Counted from the first letter of the stretch, positions 22,738-34,223 are shown. The stretch is 64,000 bases of DNA from Cladopsammia gracilis (GCA_022457155.1 JAJGOT010000072.1:62001-126000); one strand, 5' to 3'. The notes: generated from the letters alone by a model not told the origin. Made by a program: numbers and translations.

Positions 22738-23110
22738 CTAAATACAGTTAAAAGACTTTGTAGCAGAGATTAGAATTGCCTCCACGGAAGTTGAAAAGGT
22801 GACCTTGTCAGGAAATACCCGAGGAAAGGTTATACTCTGTAGGGTCGTCGAAGCAAATATAGATGGTACATCGTCATACTTGATTTCAATTTCGCCCAGT
22901 CCAAAGTTTGCCAAACAGAGTGCACCTGTTGTGAAAAGAAGAAACTGTTTCAGAGTTTGCCACGATGCATTCTGCATGACCCTGAGATGTTCTTCGTGTT
23001 CTATAAGTGAGAGTTTTGAGAAATTTTAAGACCTCAGTTACATCAGCATGACAAAATTCCTTGTGTTGCGGCACAAACAGTTCCCGGAAGAGCTCAGGAT
23101 TCTGTCTTAT
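22738..23110 (-). pseudogene. Fragment resembling a HECT ubiquitin-ligase C-lobe, frameshifted
   Basis: On the minus strand two overlapping frames together read like the C-terminal part of cnidarian HECT-type proteins: ELFRELFVP and VTEVLKFLKTL in one frame, then LKQFLLFTTG and IFASTTLQSITFP in the next. The frame changes near 22975. The residue aligned with the catalytic Cys appears to be Thr (ASTTL). It lies inside an intron of the ankyrin gene and is likely a dead copy or fragment carried by a repeat. Recognition is from pattern only. Confidence 0.4.
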
Positions 23111-23616
23111 TTTTTATCCAAAAGATAATGCTCCAAGCTAGTCCCTCTCTTAGTTGGTCGAGAACAATTTTTTTCTTTCCAAGAACATCATGAAATATAA
23201 TTCCTTGCATGACCATAATCGTGGTTTTTCTTCTTAAACGCAAGGTGAATTTATATTAATACCAATGCCAATTTTTTCTCCTCTTCAAGAAAGAAGAAAA
23301 GGCCTGAAGTTACACCAGTGTGGCCGTGAAGTTATGGTCTAAGCAAAACTTTTACTTGGAAAGAATTGTTTAAAAAGACATCACGTCTTTCCACAGATAA
23401 CAAATTAAGCATAAAAGAGACATTCTTACCAGTTTGCTTCCTCGTGCAGTACATGCGATGTTGTCTTGATGAAGTCCACCTTCCTGTTGATCGCCATGTT
23501 GATGAGAAAAAAATGTTTGTCAATCACGTGACTCTAGTGTCAGTCTCTCTCCGGTCTTCTCAACCGCGTTCGTTCCCAGGCGTTTTTAGCCTGAAAACAT
23601 AGTGCAGTCCAGCACT

Positions 23617-23749
23617 TGTCCAAACGATGTCTGTGATTCGCTAAGAAAACAATAGATTTGTCCCGCTGGGATAGGGATTATGGAACAGAGGCATTGTTCA
23701 AGTGATATATCAATTGCATTGTTCGCCAATCACAGACATCGTTTGGACA
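23617..23749. repeat. Inverted repeat
   Basis: tgtccaaacgatgtctgtga (23617) and its reverse complement (ending 23749) form 24-25 base arms about 83 bases apart. MITE-like; no target duplication identified. Confidence 0.65.
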
Positions 23750-23764
23750 GCTACGGGGTCGCCC

Positions 23765-24030
23765 AAAACATAACAACTGTTCAACGAGTAACGTAAGATA
23801 TTTTAGCTCGAAAACATGAAGTCATAGCAGGAAAACATGACAACTGTTCAACAAGTAACGTACTAAGATATTTTAGCTCGAAAACATGAAACCATAACCC
23901 GAAAACATACATCTTAGCCCGAAAACATGCAGCTGTTTAACGAGTTTACAAGAACAACACACGAAAGTGCATTACAGCCCAAAAACATGCATGTTTACGA
24001 CAAATTGAATTGAATTTTAGCTCAAAAACA
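23765..24030 (+). repeat. Degenerate array of TTAGCYCGAAAACATG motifs
   Basis: About eight occurrences of an 'agcycraaaacatg' core at roughly 23765, 23809, 23829, 23874, 23894, 23914, 23973 and 24018. Between some of them recurs 'acaactgttcaacragtaacg'. Spacing is irregular. Function unknown; probably a decayed minisatellite. Confidence 0.55.
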
Positions 24031-24035
24031 TATGA

Positions 24036-25070
24036 CACGATCCAATGACATTTTTGTCTTCTATCATCCCTTCATAAAATGTGACTCAAGTACCCACACA
24101 CTCTAACCTAAATGCCCAATTGCAACATCAAAAACAATATTCTGACATATGACAGCACTGCATGATGGGAAAAACTTACAGGAGATAGCTCAAAGGGTAC
24201 TTTGATTTAATGCTGTGACAAGATAGCAATTAATTCTGATAGACCCTAGATACGTATGCTTTACTATACATCATGTCTATGTTCTATATAGTATCTGATA
24301 AAATTAAAAGAATTCACTTCTGAATTTCACTTGGATATCTCTGACTAGTGATGGGTCTAGCTACAGTGAGAATGTTAATATGATTAGTAGAATTTGAGCC
24401 CGCCCTTTTCAAGCTTGTATTGTTGTGATAAGTTAACTATCCTGATGTACATGGGACATATATGTTAAACGTTTTTTAAAGTGATTCACCTAAAACATTG
24501 CGCTAGTCTCTATCCATAAAGATATTAACATATCTTCAAACAAGCAGTAGAGATCCCAGAAAATGATCGGTCACGTGACAACCTTGTGTTTCCTTGCTGC
24601 AGATGATTTTCACACATGCTGTAAAATAGCAAACTACATAAGAAAATTGCTGCTCTGTTAATAAGCTAAACGTCGAGAGTGCTTTACAGCGTAGATATTT
24701 GTGTAAACATGCATGATTAGATACTCACACGTCAACCGCTTTCTAGAATAATTGGAGGCTTGAGTTTTGCGAACTGGGTCATGGCGGACAAGGATTTCAA
24801 CGGTTTTTAGGCAGCTATTTCCAGGCTTAGTAAGCTTAAATCGTTCAATTATGTAGCGATTTGTGTAATTATGAACCCATTAAATGTATTGAAGTGAATA
24901 AAAGTCGAAAAGAAAAGCAACCGTTTTCGTCGTAGTAGCACTTAAAATGCCGCGAAATTTCCCAGAGGTTGCTACTCATTTACGAGATTATAAATTGCAT
25001 TTTCCTAAATAAACTTGCGCCAATTCAAGATTTTGATATTTTGCTTTTTAAAAGGGTTAGATTAAACTCT
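24036..25070. other. Intronic stretch without recognised feature
   Basis: AT-rich, no conserved exon, tRNA or long repeat recognised. Confidence 0.4.
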
Positions 25071-25075
25071 TAACT

Positions 25076-25515
25076 TTATTTTGGTCGAAGAAATGTTTTT
25101 AAGGGGTTTGTGCCTGTAGAGCCTGCCATCAAAAACAAACCGATCGAGATATGTGTCTGCGGTTGTAATAAAATTACTATAATATTATTGTTGAATGTGA
25201 ACATATAAAAATCATATATATGAACTGCGGATCCCGTTTTTTTTTCGGGTTGCATTTTCAACTGCAGCATGCTTAAGTTGATAGCGCACTGCGAGGATCA
25301 CAAATTTCACTCGTGTTTATCCGCAGTTCACATATATGATTTTCATATATTCACATTCATTTATATTCACTGTCATCGGGATATTACGAACTCAGAATTG
25401 GCCATCTATCCATCTGGTCATTGGTTACGTATGGGTTCGAATCCCGTTCAAGCCTGAATTTTTTTCAGGTTGCCTTTGCAACTGCTTAAGTTGATAGCAC
25501 ACTGCGAGGATCACA
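25076..25515 (+). repeat. Two broken copies of a tRNA-related SINE-like repeat
   Basis: The block 'tgcgaggatcacaaatttcac ... atccgcagttcacatatatg' followed by 'gggttcgaatcccgttcaag' and 'ctgaatttttttcagg' occurs at about 25285-25515, with a second partial copy at about 25180-25300. A fuller copy with an intact tRNA-like head is at 34224-34465. I recall this design as common in cnidarian genomes. Confidence 0.6.
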
Positions 25516-25552
25516 AGGTTTACTTAATATTATTGTTTCTTGTCATTTACAG

Positions 25553-25628
25553 CCATTGTGGCAGACTAAATTGTCCACACTAGGTGCTGAAGTAATTGGG
25601 AGAGGTGGCTCCGTGGAAGCTGATAGAG
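25553..25628 (+). CDS. Exon 9: Gly-rich repeat exon (copy A)
   Basis: Acceptor TTTACAG at 25546-25552, donor GTATGT at 25629. 76 bases, phase 0 to 1: PLWQTKLSTLGAEVIGRGGS and then VEADR. The exon and its flanking introns are duplicated at 34483-34558. The GRGGSVEAD string recurs in spirit in the next exons (GGS/GGN motifs). Confidence 0.65.
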
Positions 25629-25880
25629 GTATGTAGTTATACAAAATTACACATCATGTGACAAACACATGCATACAGAGCGAAATATACATTTAAAGAT
25701 AGAAAAATCGTAAGAAACATAGTTAGAAAGAAAAAATCGTTGTTTCTTATTATTTTAAGCAACGAGAACTTTGCGTCCCGGATGTTACGAATAGCAACCT
25801 GAAGTCTTCCGTCTTCATTAGATCACGCCACAGACGTTAAAAGAAGAGTTTTCTTTTTTCTTTGTGAAAAGCAGACGCGC

Positions 25881-28095
25881 ATGGCCGAAAATTTGGGACA
25901 TTTGAGCCCCCATGTCAGTAGCGGCTTTTCCCAATCGATAATAATCAAAGGCTCCTTAGAGCCAACCCGTGAATTTGAAATGCGTAACGCGTTTAAACGC
26001 AATGCGGTAAGCTTATGTTTTCACTCTGTTACGGTTCAATATATATATTTTTAATTAAACGTAAGGATTTTTGACAAACGCAAAAAATAAAAATACAGTA
26101 CATCACTTTCACAATGTTCAGTCCGAAGAAGAAAGAAAAAAAAAAAAGTGAACGGCCCGAGCGAGGTTCGAACCGGGGCCTTTCGGCAGTGAGTCTACGC
26201 TTTACACCACTCGACCACCGTGACCACTGCCTTGAGATAAGATAAATTTTATTACTTGAGAGTAGATAATCATCAAATCGCGTGTGTCAGTTGAAAATTC
26301 CTTTTAGATCGATTTTAACGTTGCATTAAAGACTCCAAATGCGAAACATCTTTAAGCTTATTGTTGTTTATATTCGTTTACACCAATTCAGTTATTGTTA
26401 TCGCTGGATTCACGCTGTTCTTGTTACAAAACGCATTCGTAACAAAGCAATACGTCACTAAGTTTACAGCTGATGGAAGGAGTAAGCGAGTGACTCATTT
26501 GCATATCAGTCGCCGTTACCGATAACCCGTTCATTACGCATGCGCGTATATTCACGGGTTAAAAATGGCGTACGAAATTACAAAGCTTTTTATGAGAAGC
26601 GATGGAATTACGGAAAATACAAGAACAATTACTGCCGTTTTTCATTTTGCTAAAATCGAGCATCATTCAACGACATTTCAGCGCTATTTTAGCTAAAAAA
26701 AATCTATAGGAAAAATGAATTCCATACCTTTCCCTCGGAACGATATCAATTTGCAACTTCAGGCAAGTTCAGATCAAGTCAAAGCCTTGCAAACCACTGA
26801 TAAAAGAATCAAAGATAACGTATTTGATAGGAAATAATAAAAAATCTAAAGACGCTACATAATTTGCCAAAATCGAGTCATAAAATACAGATAAAACGCT
26901 ATTTGGAAAAGAAAAAATCTGATCTTCAGCTTGTAAATTTACCTTTGCTTTCGGCAGTTAAAAATCGTACACGATGAATTTCACCAAGAGGAAAGTATGG
27001 CGGAAGGCTGAAAACAGCGTATCCACTGTTGATCGATACCTCGAAGCTCGAACCTCGCCGTAATCTCAAATTTGTTCACTGCGATTTTCAATCTATGGAA
27101 GCCAAGCTTTAAGACACACCACAGAATGTCTCTCGGGAATCTGTCGCTGTTGCGTTTTCTTGGGGTCCAAAACATGATAAAATACAACAAATCATTCACG
27201 GCTAAAATCCAAGACCTTCGCTCTGCAATATCTCGGTCGAAAATCATCCAAATTTCCTCCAAAACGTCGGGTTCGAACTTGAGCGTTTAACATTTGTATG
27301 GAAAAACCGGTTATTCCGGTGGAAAAACAAATGGAACGGTTCGTCCCAACGGAAATTTTCCGGGGAAAAGGTAATACCTTTCAAGGTATTTCCTTTTTCT
27401 CGCTTTCACCGGAACGACCGGAATTTTCTGTACCATTTGTTCGCATCACTGGTACCAGGCTTCTTCGTGAAATAAGGAAGCTCGAAGATGGCGGATCACT
27501 TTGAAGAAGGAAATTTAATCCGGGTTTGTTCGTGAAAATTGCCACTTTTCATCGGCTATATTGACAGATTTCCTACAGCATGACTGCGAAATTATAGGTG
27601 AATGGACATTTTTGATTGCCGGTAGTTGTTTTCCTTTAACTTTTATGAATCGTGCTTGCTGCATGCTTGCATGTCATGGAATAGCGATTCGCATAAGTGA
27701 ATTAGTCGTACGTAGCAAAGAATCAGAGCTGGAATTCTAGCGTTAACTTGAGCAAATAAGTAAATAAATAAATGATTGTTCTGGTAAAATTGGAGAATTG
27801 TAGCAGGGCTTGAAAGCGTACTATCGCGTTTTAGGGTAAGCTTATAAAAGTATTTGCCTGTTAATTTTTCCCGCCGTCATTTTGTTTTCACTCCCAGTGC
27901 CTCTCGGCATTCGGTAAATACAAATGGTACAGGCCATTCCTGTTCCGTTTCCTCTATAAGCAACTAATATTTGACCACTCGATCCGTCCTAAAACGATGA
28001 GCCCGGAAATCACATTAAAAACCAGCGGTCGAGACCATTACGTGACAGCCTGAATGTTAGTGGCACGAAATTCGATGTCCGAGATTTCTGGCCAT
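25881..28095. mobile_element. About 2.2-kb insertion inferred by comparison of duplicated copies
   Basis: The sequence left of 25881 and right of 28095 is contiguous in the paralogous copy near 35365-35390 (...gaaaagcag and gtgccatgaaaagaaac...). The inserted ends look inverted: atggccgaaaatttgggaca on the left and, reversed, atggccagaaatctcggaca on the right. It contains a tRNA-like stretch (26143-26235) and a palindromic patch near 27330-27440, but no transposase. Probably a non-autonomous DNA element. Confidence 0.5.
26143..26235 (-). repeat. tRNA-like sequence, probably SINE or pseudo-tRNA
   Basis: The minus strand has a B-box-like ggttcgaacc, a D-arm-like ggtcgagtggtgtaaagc and a downstream T-run. 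T-stem pairing is poor, so a functional tRNA is unlikely. Confidence 0.4.
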
Positions 28096-28719
28096 GTGCC
28101 ATGAAAAGAAACGGCAGGCTTCTGGTTGCTGATCGTGACGTCCCAGACGTCAACGTACTTGTTGCTTAACTGTTCCTAATCTTTTGCATTACAGATCATC
28201 ATCCCTTTGTGGAGCCACAGGTCCCCATTTCCTCACATGTCATAGGGTTACCAGGAGTGGCAGGAGTCATTCAACCGACGGGTTGGTTGTCTGTTACATA
28301 AATACACTATACAATGCGCCTTTCTGCGTTCGTTTTCCCGAATTTAGAAATCTTGCGAAATTCTGATAATGCAAAAAAGGGAAGTTGCCAACAGTTGGTA
28401 TGTTCTTACCGGGCCGTGGACACAAATCTTTCCATTGCTTGACTTCAGTCATTAAAGACTAAAAAAAAAACAATTTGAAACAAAGCTGTTAAGAGTGCTA
28501 ACGCGAATTTATCGCCTGTAGGATAAATTATTTAGTTGCCTTGACCGTTCCCAGTTTTGTTATTTGAAAGTGTTTTTTTGTCTGACTAAGTCGTTTTTAT
28601 ACACAAACATTTGTTGGCTTAAAAAGGGAGGGACCAGTTTTTGAAAGCCGCAGTTTTGAATGAAACAACCAACATCCTGCCCCTTTAACGCTTTTTCTCT
28701 GTTTTTGTATCTATATCAG

Positions 28720-28846
28720 TGATTCATGTGTCAACACCACAATTTACGATACATAACGAATTTAAAACGGAAGCCCGCGATGGGGGATCGGCAGCGATAG
28801 GACCCGGAAGTGAGGTGCATGTAGGTGGATCAACTGTAACTTCCGG
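28720..28846 (+). CDS. Exon 10: Gly/Ser/Val repeat exon
   Basis: Acceptor TATCAG at 28714-28719, donor GTAAAT at 28847. 127 bases, phase 1 to 2, fitting exon 9. It encodes IHVSTPQFTIHNEFKTEA and then RDGGSAAIGPGSEVHVGGS, ending TVTSG. The alternating small/hydrophobic residues with GG turns suggest beta-strands. An alternative acceptor at about 28195 was considered and leads to an early stop. Confidence 0.65.
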
Positions 28847-30124
28847 GTAAATATATGGTTTGGCAGAGTTTCTACAGAAGTATGTGAGCTAATTATAGCT
28901 CTCTTTCACATTTATGTCAAACTAGCTAATTTTATCTACAAACCTCTTTTCGGGGATGAATTTGCATGTGGAATTCGTAAAGCAGCAAAGGTGAAAGGAA
29001 TAGCCACAAGCAGTCACACATGTACGTATAAAGCTAAACGTGAAGATGCAACCGACAGTTTTGGAACGAAATGCATCTAAAAGACGCTTGGGGATTAAAT
29101 TTAAATGACTGGTGTAACTAACCTCCTCTGTAGGCTGTAGGTAACTCTGGGGTCTGGGTAAAGTACAATAGAGCAGGATGAGTGGGGAAGGGGTGACGAT
29201 ACGAAGCGAGTGAGGAGAGTTGGCATTTGGCTGGAGTCTTTTTTCTTTTTCTTACTCTCCTCCCGCCCCCTTCCCTACTCAGTGAAAATTATGCTCTCTT
29301 CACCAGTCTCTCACGCTAGCCATTCACTCGGTATCGTTCTTTCTCTTTTCTCCGTCACACAAAAGAGTCGCCTACAGAGGATTGCTATGGGATTACAAAC
29401 ATACTGATAAAGCCTATTTTGCATCTTGTATTAAACTAAACGTTTTTTTATTATTTTTTGTAGTGTTTGCAACAAGCCGTTAAATCTGCATGATTGAAGA
29501 TAATAAAAATGGCATTAAAAGACAACTTAACCCTTTAAGCCCTAATATCAAAATTTAAATTCTCATTTCTAGATCTATACATTTCCTATGGAAGTAGTGG
29601 GGAGAAATTGTTTGGATATCAAGAGAACTCATCAAGTGATCATGTCCTTAATTCGCAATACCTTTTTGATTGATAAAGCATTAGTATTACAAGGAGAAAT
29701 TTGATGCTGATCACTCTTAGGGCTTAAAGGGTTAACAGACTAAATAACAGAATTCATAAACGTAGACAATTGTTGAACCTTCTGTTTTAATGTTCAGGAA
29801 ACACATGGGTATTCTGTAAGCATTTACACACAGGTTCACAAACAAATTATATATTGAAATGTACAATGTAGTAGCACACAAAGATTAAAAAGATGCAAAG
29901 ATAAAGCGAAAAGAACAGTTAGAGTGATCAAAGGCTTGCCATAATGACACACAAACACGGCAGTTGCTGCTCTTTTTACTGGAAATGTTGTTATTGTTTT
30001 GTCTATCACTAGAGAAAATTGAAGCAGGCCTGCCTTTGGTGTGAAGTATTGTTGCTATTATCATATTGTTTTTGTTACAAACATTCTGCTATCTAAAATT
30101 TATTTTTATTTTATTGTTCTTTAG
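28847..30124. other. Intron without recognised gene
   Basis: No exon recognised. It contains one short inverted pair around 'ccctttaagccctaat' (29532) and 'cttagggcttaaagggtt' (29716), about 200 bases apart, a probable MITE. Confidence 0.4.
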
Positions 30125-30238
30125 TCCACGTTCCCAGCCTCCCCCTGCTGCTAAAAGTAGTTTTTATGTCAACGTATCGGGTGGAAATGCCAGCATTGGT
30201 GACCACAGTGTAACCAATGTGGGCACAGAAACACTAAG
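30125..30238 (+). CDS. Exon 11: Gly/Asn repeat exon, unit 1
   Basis: Acceptor CTTTAG at 30119-30124, donor GTGAGG at 30239. 114 bases, phase 2 to 2, so it can be duplicated without breaking frame, and it is duplicated at 30819. After a proline stretch (SQPPPAAKSS) it encodes FYVNVSGGNASIGDHSVTN and VGTETLR. It resembles short Gly/Asn beta-arch motifs seen in amyloid-type signalling proteins (inference). Confidence 0.7.
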
Positions 30239-30491
30239 GTGAGGGACAGATTATTAATGTTTTAAGTGCAACAAGCTAAAGGTGTGAGTTATTGAACGAC
30301 TTAAAAAAAAATCCCATGAAAGGTATATTCTGGGGACACAGACAACTGCACTTTTGCGCAAAGAAGAAATGATAAGAATACAATAGAAAGTTACAAAGCA
30401 GAATAGATAAAGCGAAATGTTGTTATTCTTTTGTCCACCACTAGTGAAAATTGAAGTAGGCCTGCCTCAGGTGTAAAGTAATGTTGCCATT

Positions 30492-30765
30492 ATATCGGGG
30501 AGCAGGGGTGGCGCAGTGGTGAGAGCACTCGCCTCCCACCAATGTGGCCCGGGTTCGATTTCCAGCCCCGCCGTCATATGTGGGTTGAGTTTGTTGTTGG
30601 TTCTCTCCTTGCTCCGAGAGGTTTTTCTCCGGGTTCTCCGGTTTTCCTCTCTCCTCAAAAACCAACACTTCCAAATTCCAATTAGATCTGGAAAGTGTCC
30701 CCCAATAGTACTTGCGTGACAACCTTTGGCACTTAAATAAAGTGATGTCTTTTTTATTATAATTA
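30492..30765 (+). mobile_element. tRNA-derived SINE
   Basis: The head (ggggtggcgcagtggtgaga ... cccgggttcgattt) has recognisable A and B boxes. The body contains ctccgagaggtttttctccg and ctctcctcaaaaacc. It is inserted in the second copy of the exon-11 duplication at ATTATA, which appears at both ends. The undisturbed first copy shows the empty site near 30060. Confidence 0.8.
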
Positions 30766-30818
30766 TTGTGTTTCTTACAAGAACTCTAAATTTTTATTCT
30801 ATTGTTCTTTGGTGCAAG

Positions 30819-30926
30819 TCCCCAGCCTCCCCGTGCTGCTGAAAGTAGTTACAATATCAACATTTCAGGTGGAAATGCCAGCATTGGTGACCACTGTGTA
30901 GCCAATGTGGGCACAGCAACATCAAG
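30819..30926 (+). CDS. Exon 12: Gly/Asn repeat exon, unit 2
   Basis: Copy of exon 11. The acceptor used in unit 1 (TTTAG) is mutated to TTTGG here, but a new AG at 30817-30818 (GCAAG) lies six bases downstream and keeps the frame. 108 bases, phase 2 to 2, donor GTGAGA at 30927. It encodes YNINISGGNASIGDHCVAN and VGTATSR. No stop, so it is probably used. Confidence 0.6.
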
Positions 30927-30986
30927 GTGAGAGATAGCTCATTAATTTGGTAAGGGCAACAAGGGTTCGTTAGATTAGCCGTAGGA

Positions 30987-31144
30987 ATAGATGGTTTTCA
31001 CTCACGTGAGCTTCAGTCCTGTGGGACTCACATGACAAAGGCCATGGCGGCCATGTTGGTGTACATAACAAAAGAAGTTCATTAAAATTCTTTTGTAGTT
31101 GTACACCAATATGGCCGCTGTGACGTAACGTGAAAACCATCTAT
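30987..31144. mobile_element. MITE with atagatggttttca ends
   Basis: atagatggttttcactcacg (30987) and acgtgaaaaccatctat (ending 31144) are inverted. 158 bases, with a central hairpin around 'gtacaccaayatggc'. Confidence 0.65.
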
Positions 31145-32950
31145 AAGAATATACAGATAAGAAATGTTGATAAATACATAGTGCATAGACTAGAAATTCA
31201 AAGATCGTCATTCTCAGGATTTGTGGCAAGAGCATAGAATTTCTTTACCAGATAAATTAAAATAGTTGAAGACAAATGCCTCGTTCAGAAAACACAAGTA
31301 CATGTTCTTCTTGCTCAATTTTTAAAGAGTAAAGACAGCTAACAGTTACATACACCCTCCATTATCGAAAGAATTAAGTAATACTTGCAGTCAACTCTCT
31401 CTAAGACGAACACCGTCGGGACCAGCCCCAACTGCCTGTCTTAAAGATTTGTCCGGCTTATACAGAGTCGAGGTAACGTGACACCAGAAATTCTGAGATA
31501 ATAAAGCTGAACCTTAATGCACAATGAATACACGTCTGTTTTAAGTCTGTTTAAAGTCGTTTACTTAAGCAAAACCCACAAACTGGAACAAAAGTAATAT
31601 TAGAAAAGTGGACTCGTTTGTTCATATTCAGCACCTACATTTCGGTTTTGAAGTATTTTTCACTAGAAAAAAGCACTTCTCAAGTGTCAATCTTCTAACA
31701 TTGATTTTTTTATAAAACTTTTGCTACAGCTAGGTTATGAGTTATTCGTGTCAGAAATGCAAAAAAAATGGGGATCACCGACTTCGTTTCCTAGATAAGA
31801 TATCTAAAAGGCGACCCTAATTTTATAAAATTGGTCTTCCTTACTGGATATGACCCCAATGTCTGTTAGTCTAAAAATATTGCAAATGAATCACTAAAAT
31901 GCAACTTTTTTTCCAAATTTTATGTGAGTAGGTCTGTTAAGAAAATTCATTCAACTGGTGACGTCCCTTAACGGAAATCTAATCTTTTTACTACAGCATT
32001 TGCAAACTCTGACAGCCGCAAGTTGGCAGGATTCGATGTCGCCGCGCGGGAAGAAAAATGGAAAAAATTTAAACTTCCTACATTGATTTTTTTTCCATTT
32101 TTTCACAATCTGTCGAGAATTGGCAAAGAAAATTATCTATAAAAAAATTGGGGGTCACCGACCATCCAAGCGAGTTAAATCTAAGCAACACGAAGTGCGA
32201 CGAAAATATTTACGAACAGGCTCTGTAATGTTTCTGCATCAATAATTGCACGTGCAAAGCGCTGTCTGGTAAAAACTCTATTGTGTGATATCTGAAGCCG
32301 ATTTTTTGATTTCAACTTTAATTAATAGTTATTAGGTTTTAAAGGAGTAAAATTGTCCATGTTAGAATGTTAAACCTCATATCTTCCCTTTGAAAGCCTA
32401 TTTAAAATTTTTGCGTCAGATATGACAATCTACAATACACCAAGTTTATTTCCCTGCCGTGTCATCTCATGAAATTCTATATCCGCGCTGAATTCTTGGA
32501 CACAAAATTGCTTGTTTTTACACTTCCGAAGGCTTCCCGAGCAAACACGAATACAAAAATATATTTATGGTAATTTTGCTAATTTTAATCCGCGGGCTAT
32601 TTTGTCAACACTTCATGCAGAAAGAACAATGCGTTGCAAAATAGTGGTTTTGACGGATCAGTGAGTGGTGAAATCAACTTGCTTTGTGTTCTTCTCGAGG
32701 AGCAAACGTGGACACAAAATCACGTTTTACAAATTTTAACTTACGTACATTACAGGCCTTACCGTGAAGCGCGATTCATTGGATAAAAAACAGTACTGGT
32801 GAACTCCCATTATTCCCCAATATATCTGTCAAATTTTAGCGAAATCGGCTTCTAAAGGCCCAAGATATAAAGCTTTTAAAAATGACACCCCTGCCAAAAT
32901 TTTGCCTTATTAATTTATTCATGGCCAGGTATCCCCCGCGACCTTAAAAA
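31145..32950. other. Intronic stretch without recognised gene
   Basis: AT-rich sequence, no exon or tRNA recognised. The phrase 'ggggatcaccgacttcg' near 31772 is echoed by 'gggggtcaccgaccatc' near 32150, suggesting diverged internal repeats. Confidence 0.4.
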
Positions 32951-33640
32951 CTTAAAAGTTGGAAAATAGTGGGAGGCGAGTCCAAAATGGAAAAACAGCT
33001 CACAGAACATAAATTCTTAAATTCTTACATGATTCTGAACCCTGCAAATGTACATAACAAATATGAAATGACATTTAACAAGGGAAGAAGTGTGTACGTG
33101 GCCAAAGGAACGAAAGCTTTTGAGTCGGCCACTACAATGTCATTATCGACGCTGTAATCCACCGCACTGTAGAAGCCCAAATGAGCGAAACGTTTACGGA
33201 TTAAAGACATTTATATGTGAAAAGTTAGCTGTACGCTTCAGTTTATTCAAATATACCATGTCAAGCACAAGTGTTTAGTATCCGTCAGGATTCTTTTCAC
33301 GATAAACAGGAGATCGAGTTCCCTACCGGGCTTAGCCTGCGAATACATCCGCCTCTCATTGCTCCCGGCTGCTGGGGCATATTTTCACTCATTTTGTTCT
33401 TTCGATTTCTGTTACCATTTCATATAATGTTGTCAACGGATACCTATTGGATATTTTTTTAACAGGTTTGACAGTAATTCGCCGACCAAGACTGAATCGA
33501 AGGTGCGTTTTGTTAGTAACAAAGACTCAGCACAAGTAGAGTTTTATAGCACCCCGAAACCCTCAACGAGAACCTTTTGTGTAAATTGCACTTAAAAGTG
33601 CCCTCTCTGAGCGTTGATCGTACGGTAAGTGACTTAGCGC
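32951..33640 (+). repeat. Segmental duplicate of 53965-54722 (decayed copy)
   Basis: Starts at 'aagttggaaaatagtggga' and runs through the pseudo-exon to 'gtaagtgactta'. By eye over 90% identical in long stretches to 53965-54722. It lacks an approximately 85-base piece near 54050-54135 and lacks the MITE found at 54723. Confidence 0.85.
33466..33624 (+). pseudogene. Broken copy of UPA exon 2
   Basis: Acceptor AACAG and donor GTAAGT are kept as in 54551-54710. However, this copy is 159 bases against 160: one T is missing near 33573, shifting the frame into a stop soon after. It lies between exon 12 and the duplicated exon at 34483, exactly where a shortened ancestral gene copy would end. Confidence 0.75.
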
Positions 33641-34223
33641 TTATCTTTTTTCTTCCCTCCCCTCGCGTGCCTTGCACTCCGCGCTTGTTGCCCGCGCCTC
33701 GCGCTCACGCACCCTAAAAGCGCCTGTTGTGAACCTTTACAAGTGATTCCCAGTCCGCCATCCACAAAGTATAAAAAGAGCGTTCCATATTCACAATTTG
33801 GCTCATAGAAGCCTTTGTTTTATTCAAAATTTAATGAATAAACCTTCATGTCATTTACATGCTGTTGTCCACGGGTTAAGAGAGCTGTTTTGCGGCGATT
33901 GTGGATTTTCATGATGCGAGAAACCTGTCTCAAAAGTGATCAAAACCTTTATGAAGACGTCAAAATGATTTTGAATTATAGAATTTACTACAATGTTCGG
34001 ATTTTACTTTACTTTACTTTATGCGGAAATATTGATAAATGAAGTTTCAAGAACTAGACAACATTTCTTCACTTTGACTTAAAATTTGTGTCGCGCAAAA
34101 AGGGTTTTTAATAATCATATTGTGTAGCAATTGTCGTTGGAGAAATTCTACAAAAAAAAAAAAAAAACGGTGCCCAGACTACGCGCAGAACGAGTATTAA
34201 GGTAATGCTAAAAGTAAGAGTTT

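Larger units (their letters stand above)
30413..30935 (+). repeat. Second unit of a tandem duplication containing an exon
   Basis: 30413-30491 plus 30766-30935 match 29983-30245, including intron sequence (ttgaagyaggcctgcct) and the exon itself. The second unit is interrupted by a SINE (30492-30765). Confidence 0.8.

Noticed and set aside
28195..28300. An exon after AG at 28194 (DHHPFVEPQVP...).
   Set aside because: It fits phase 1 but reaches a stop without a usable donor. The exon at 28720 fits the same phase and continues cleanly.
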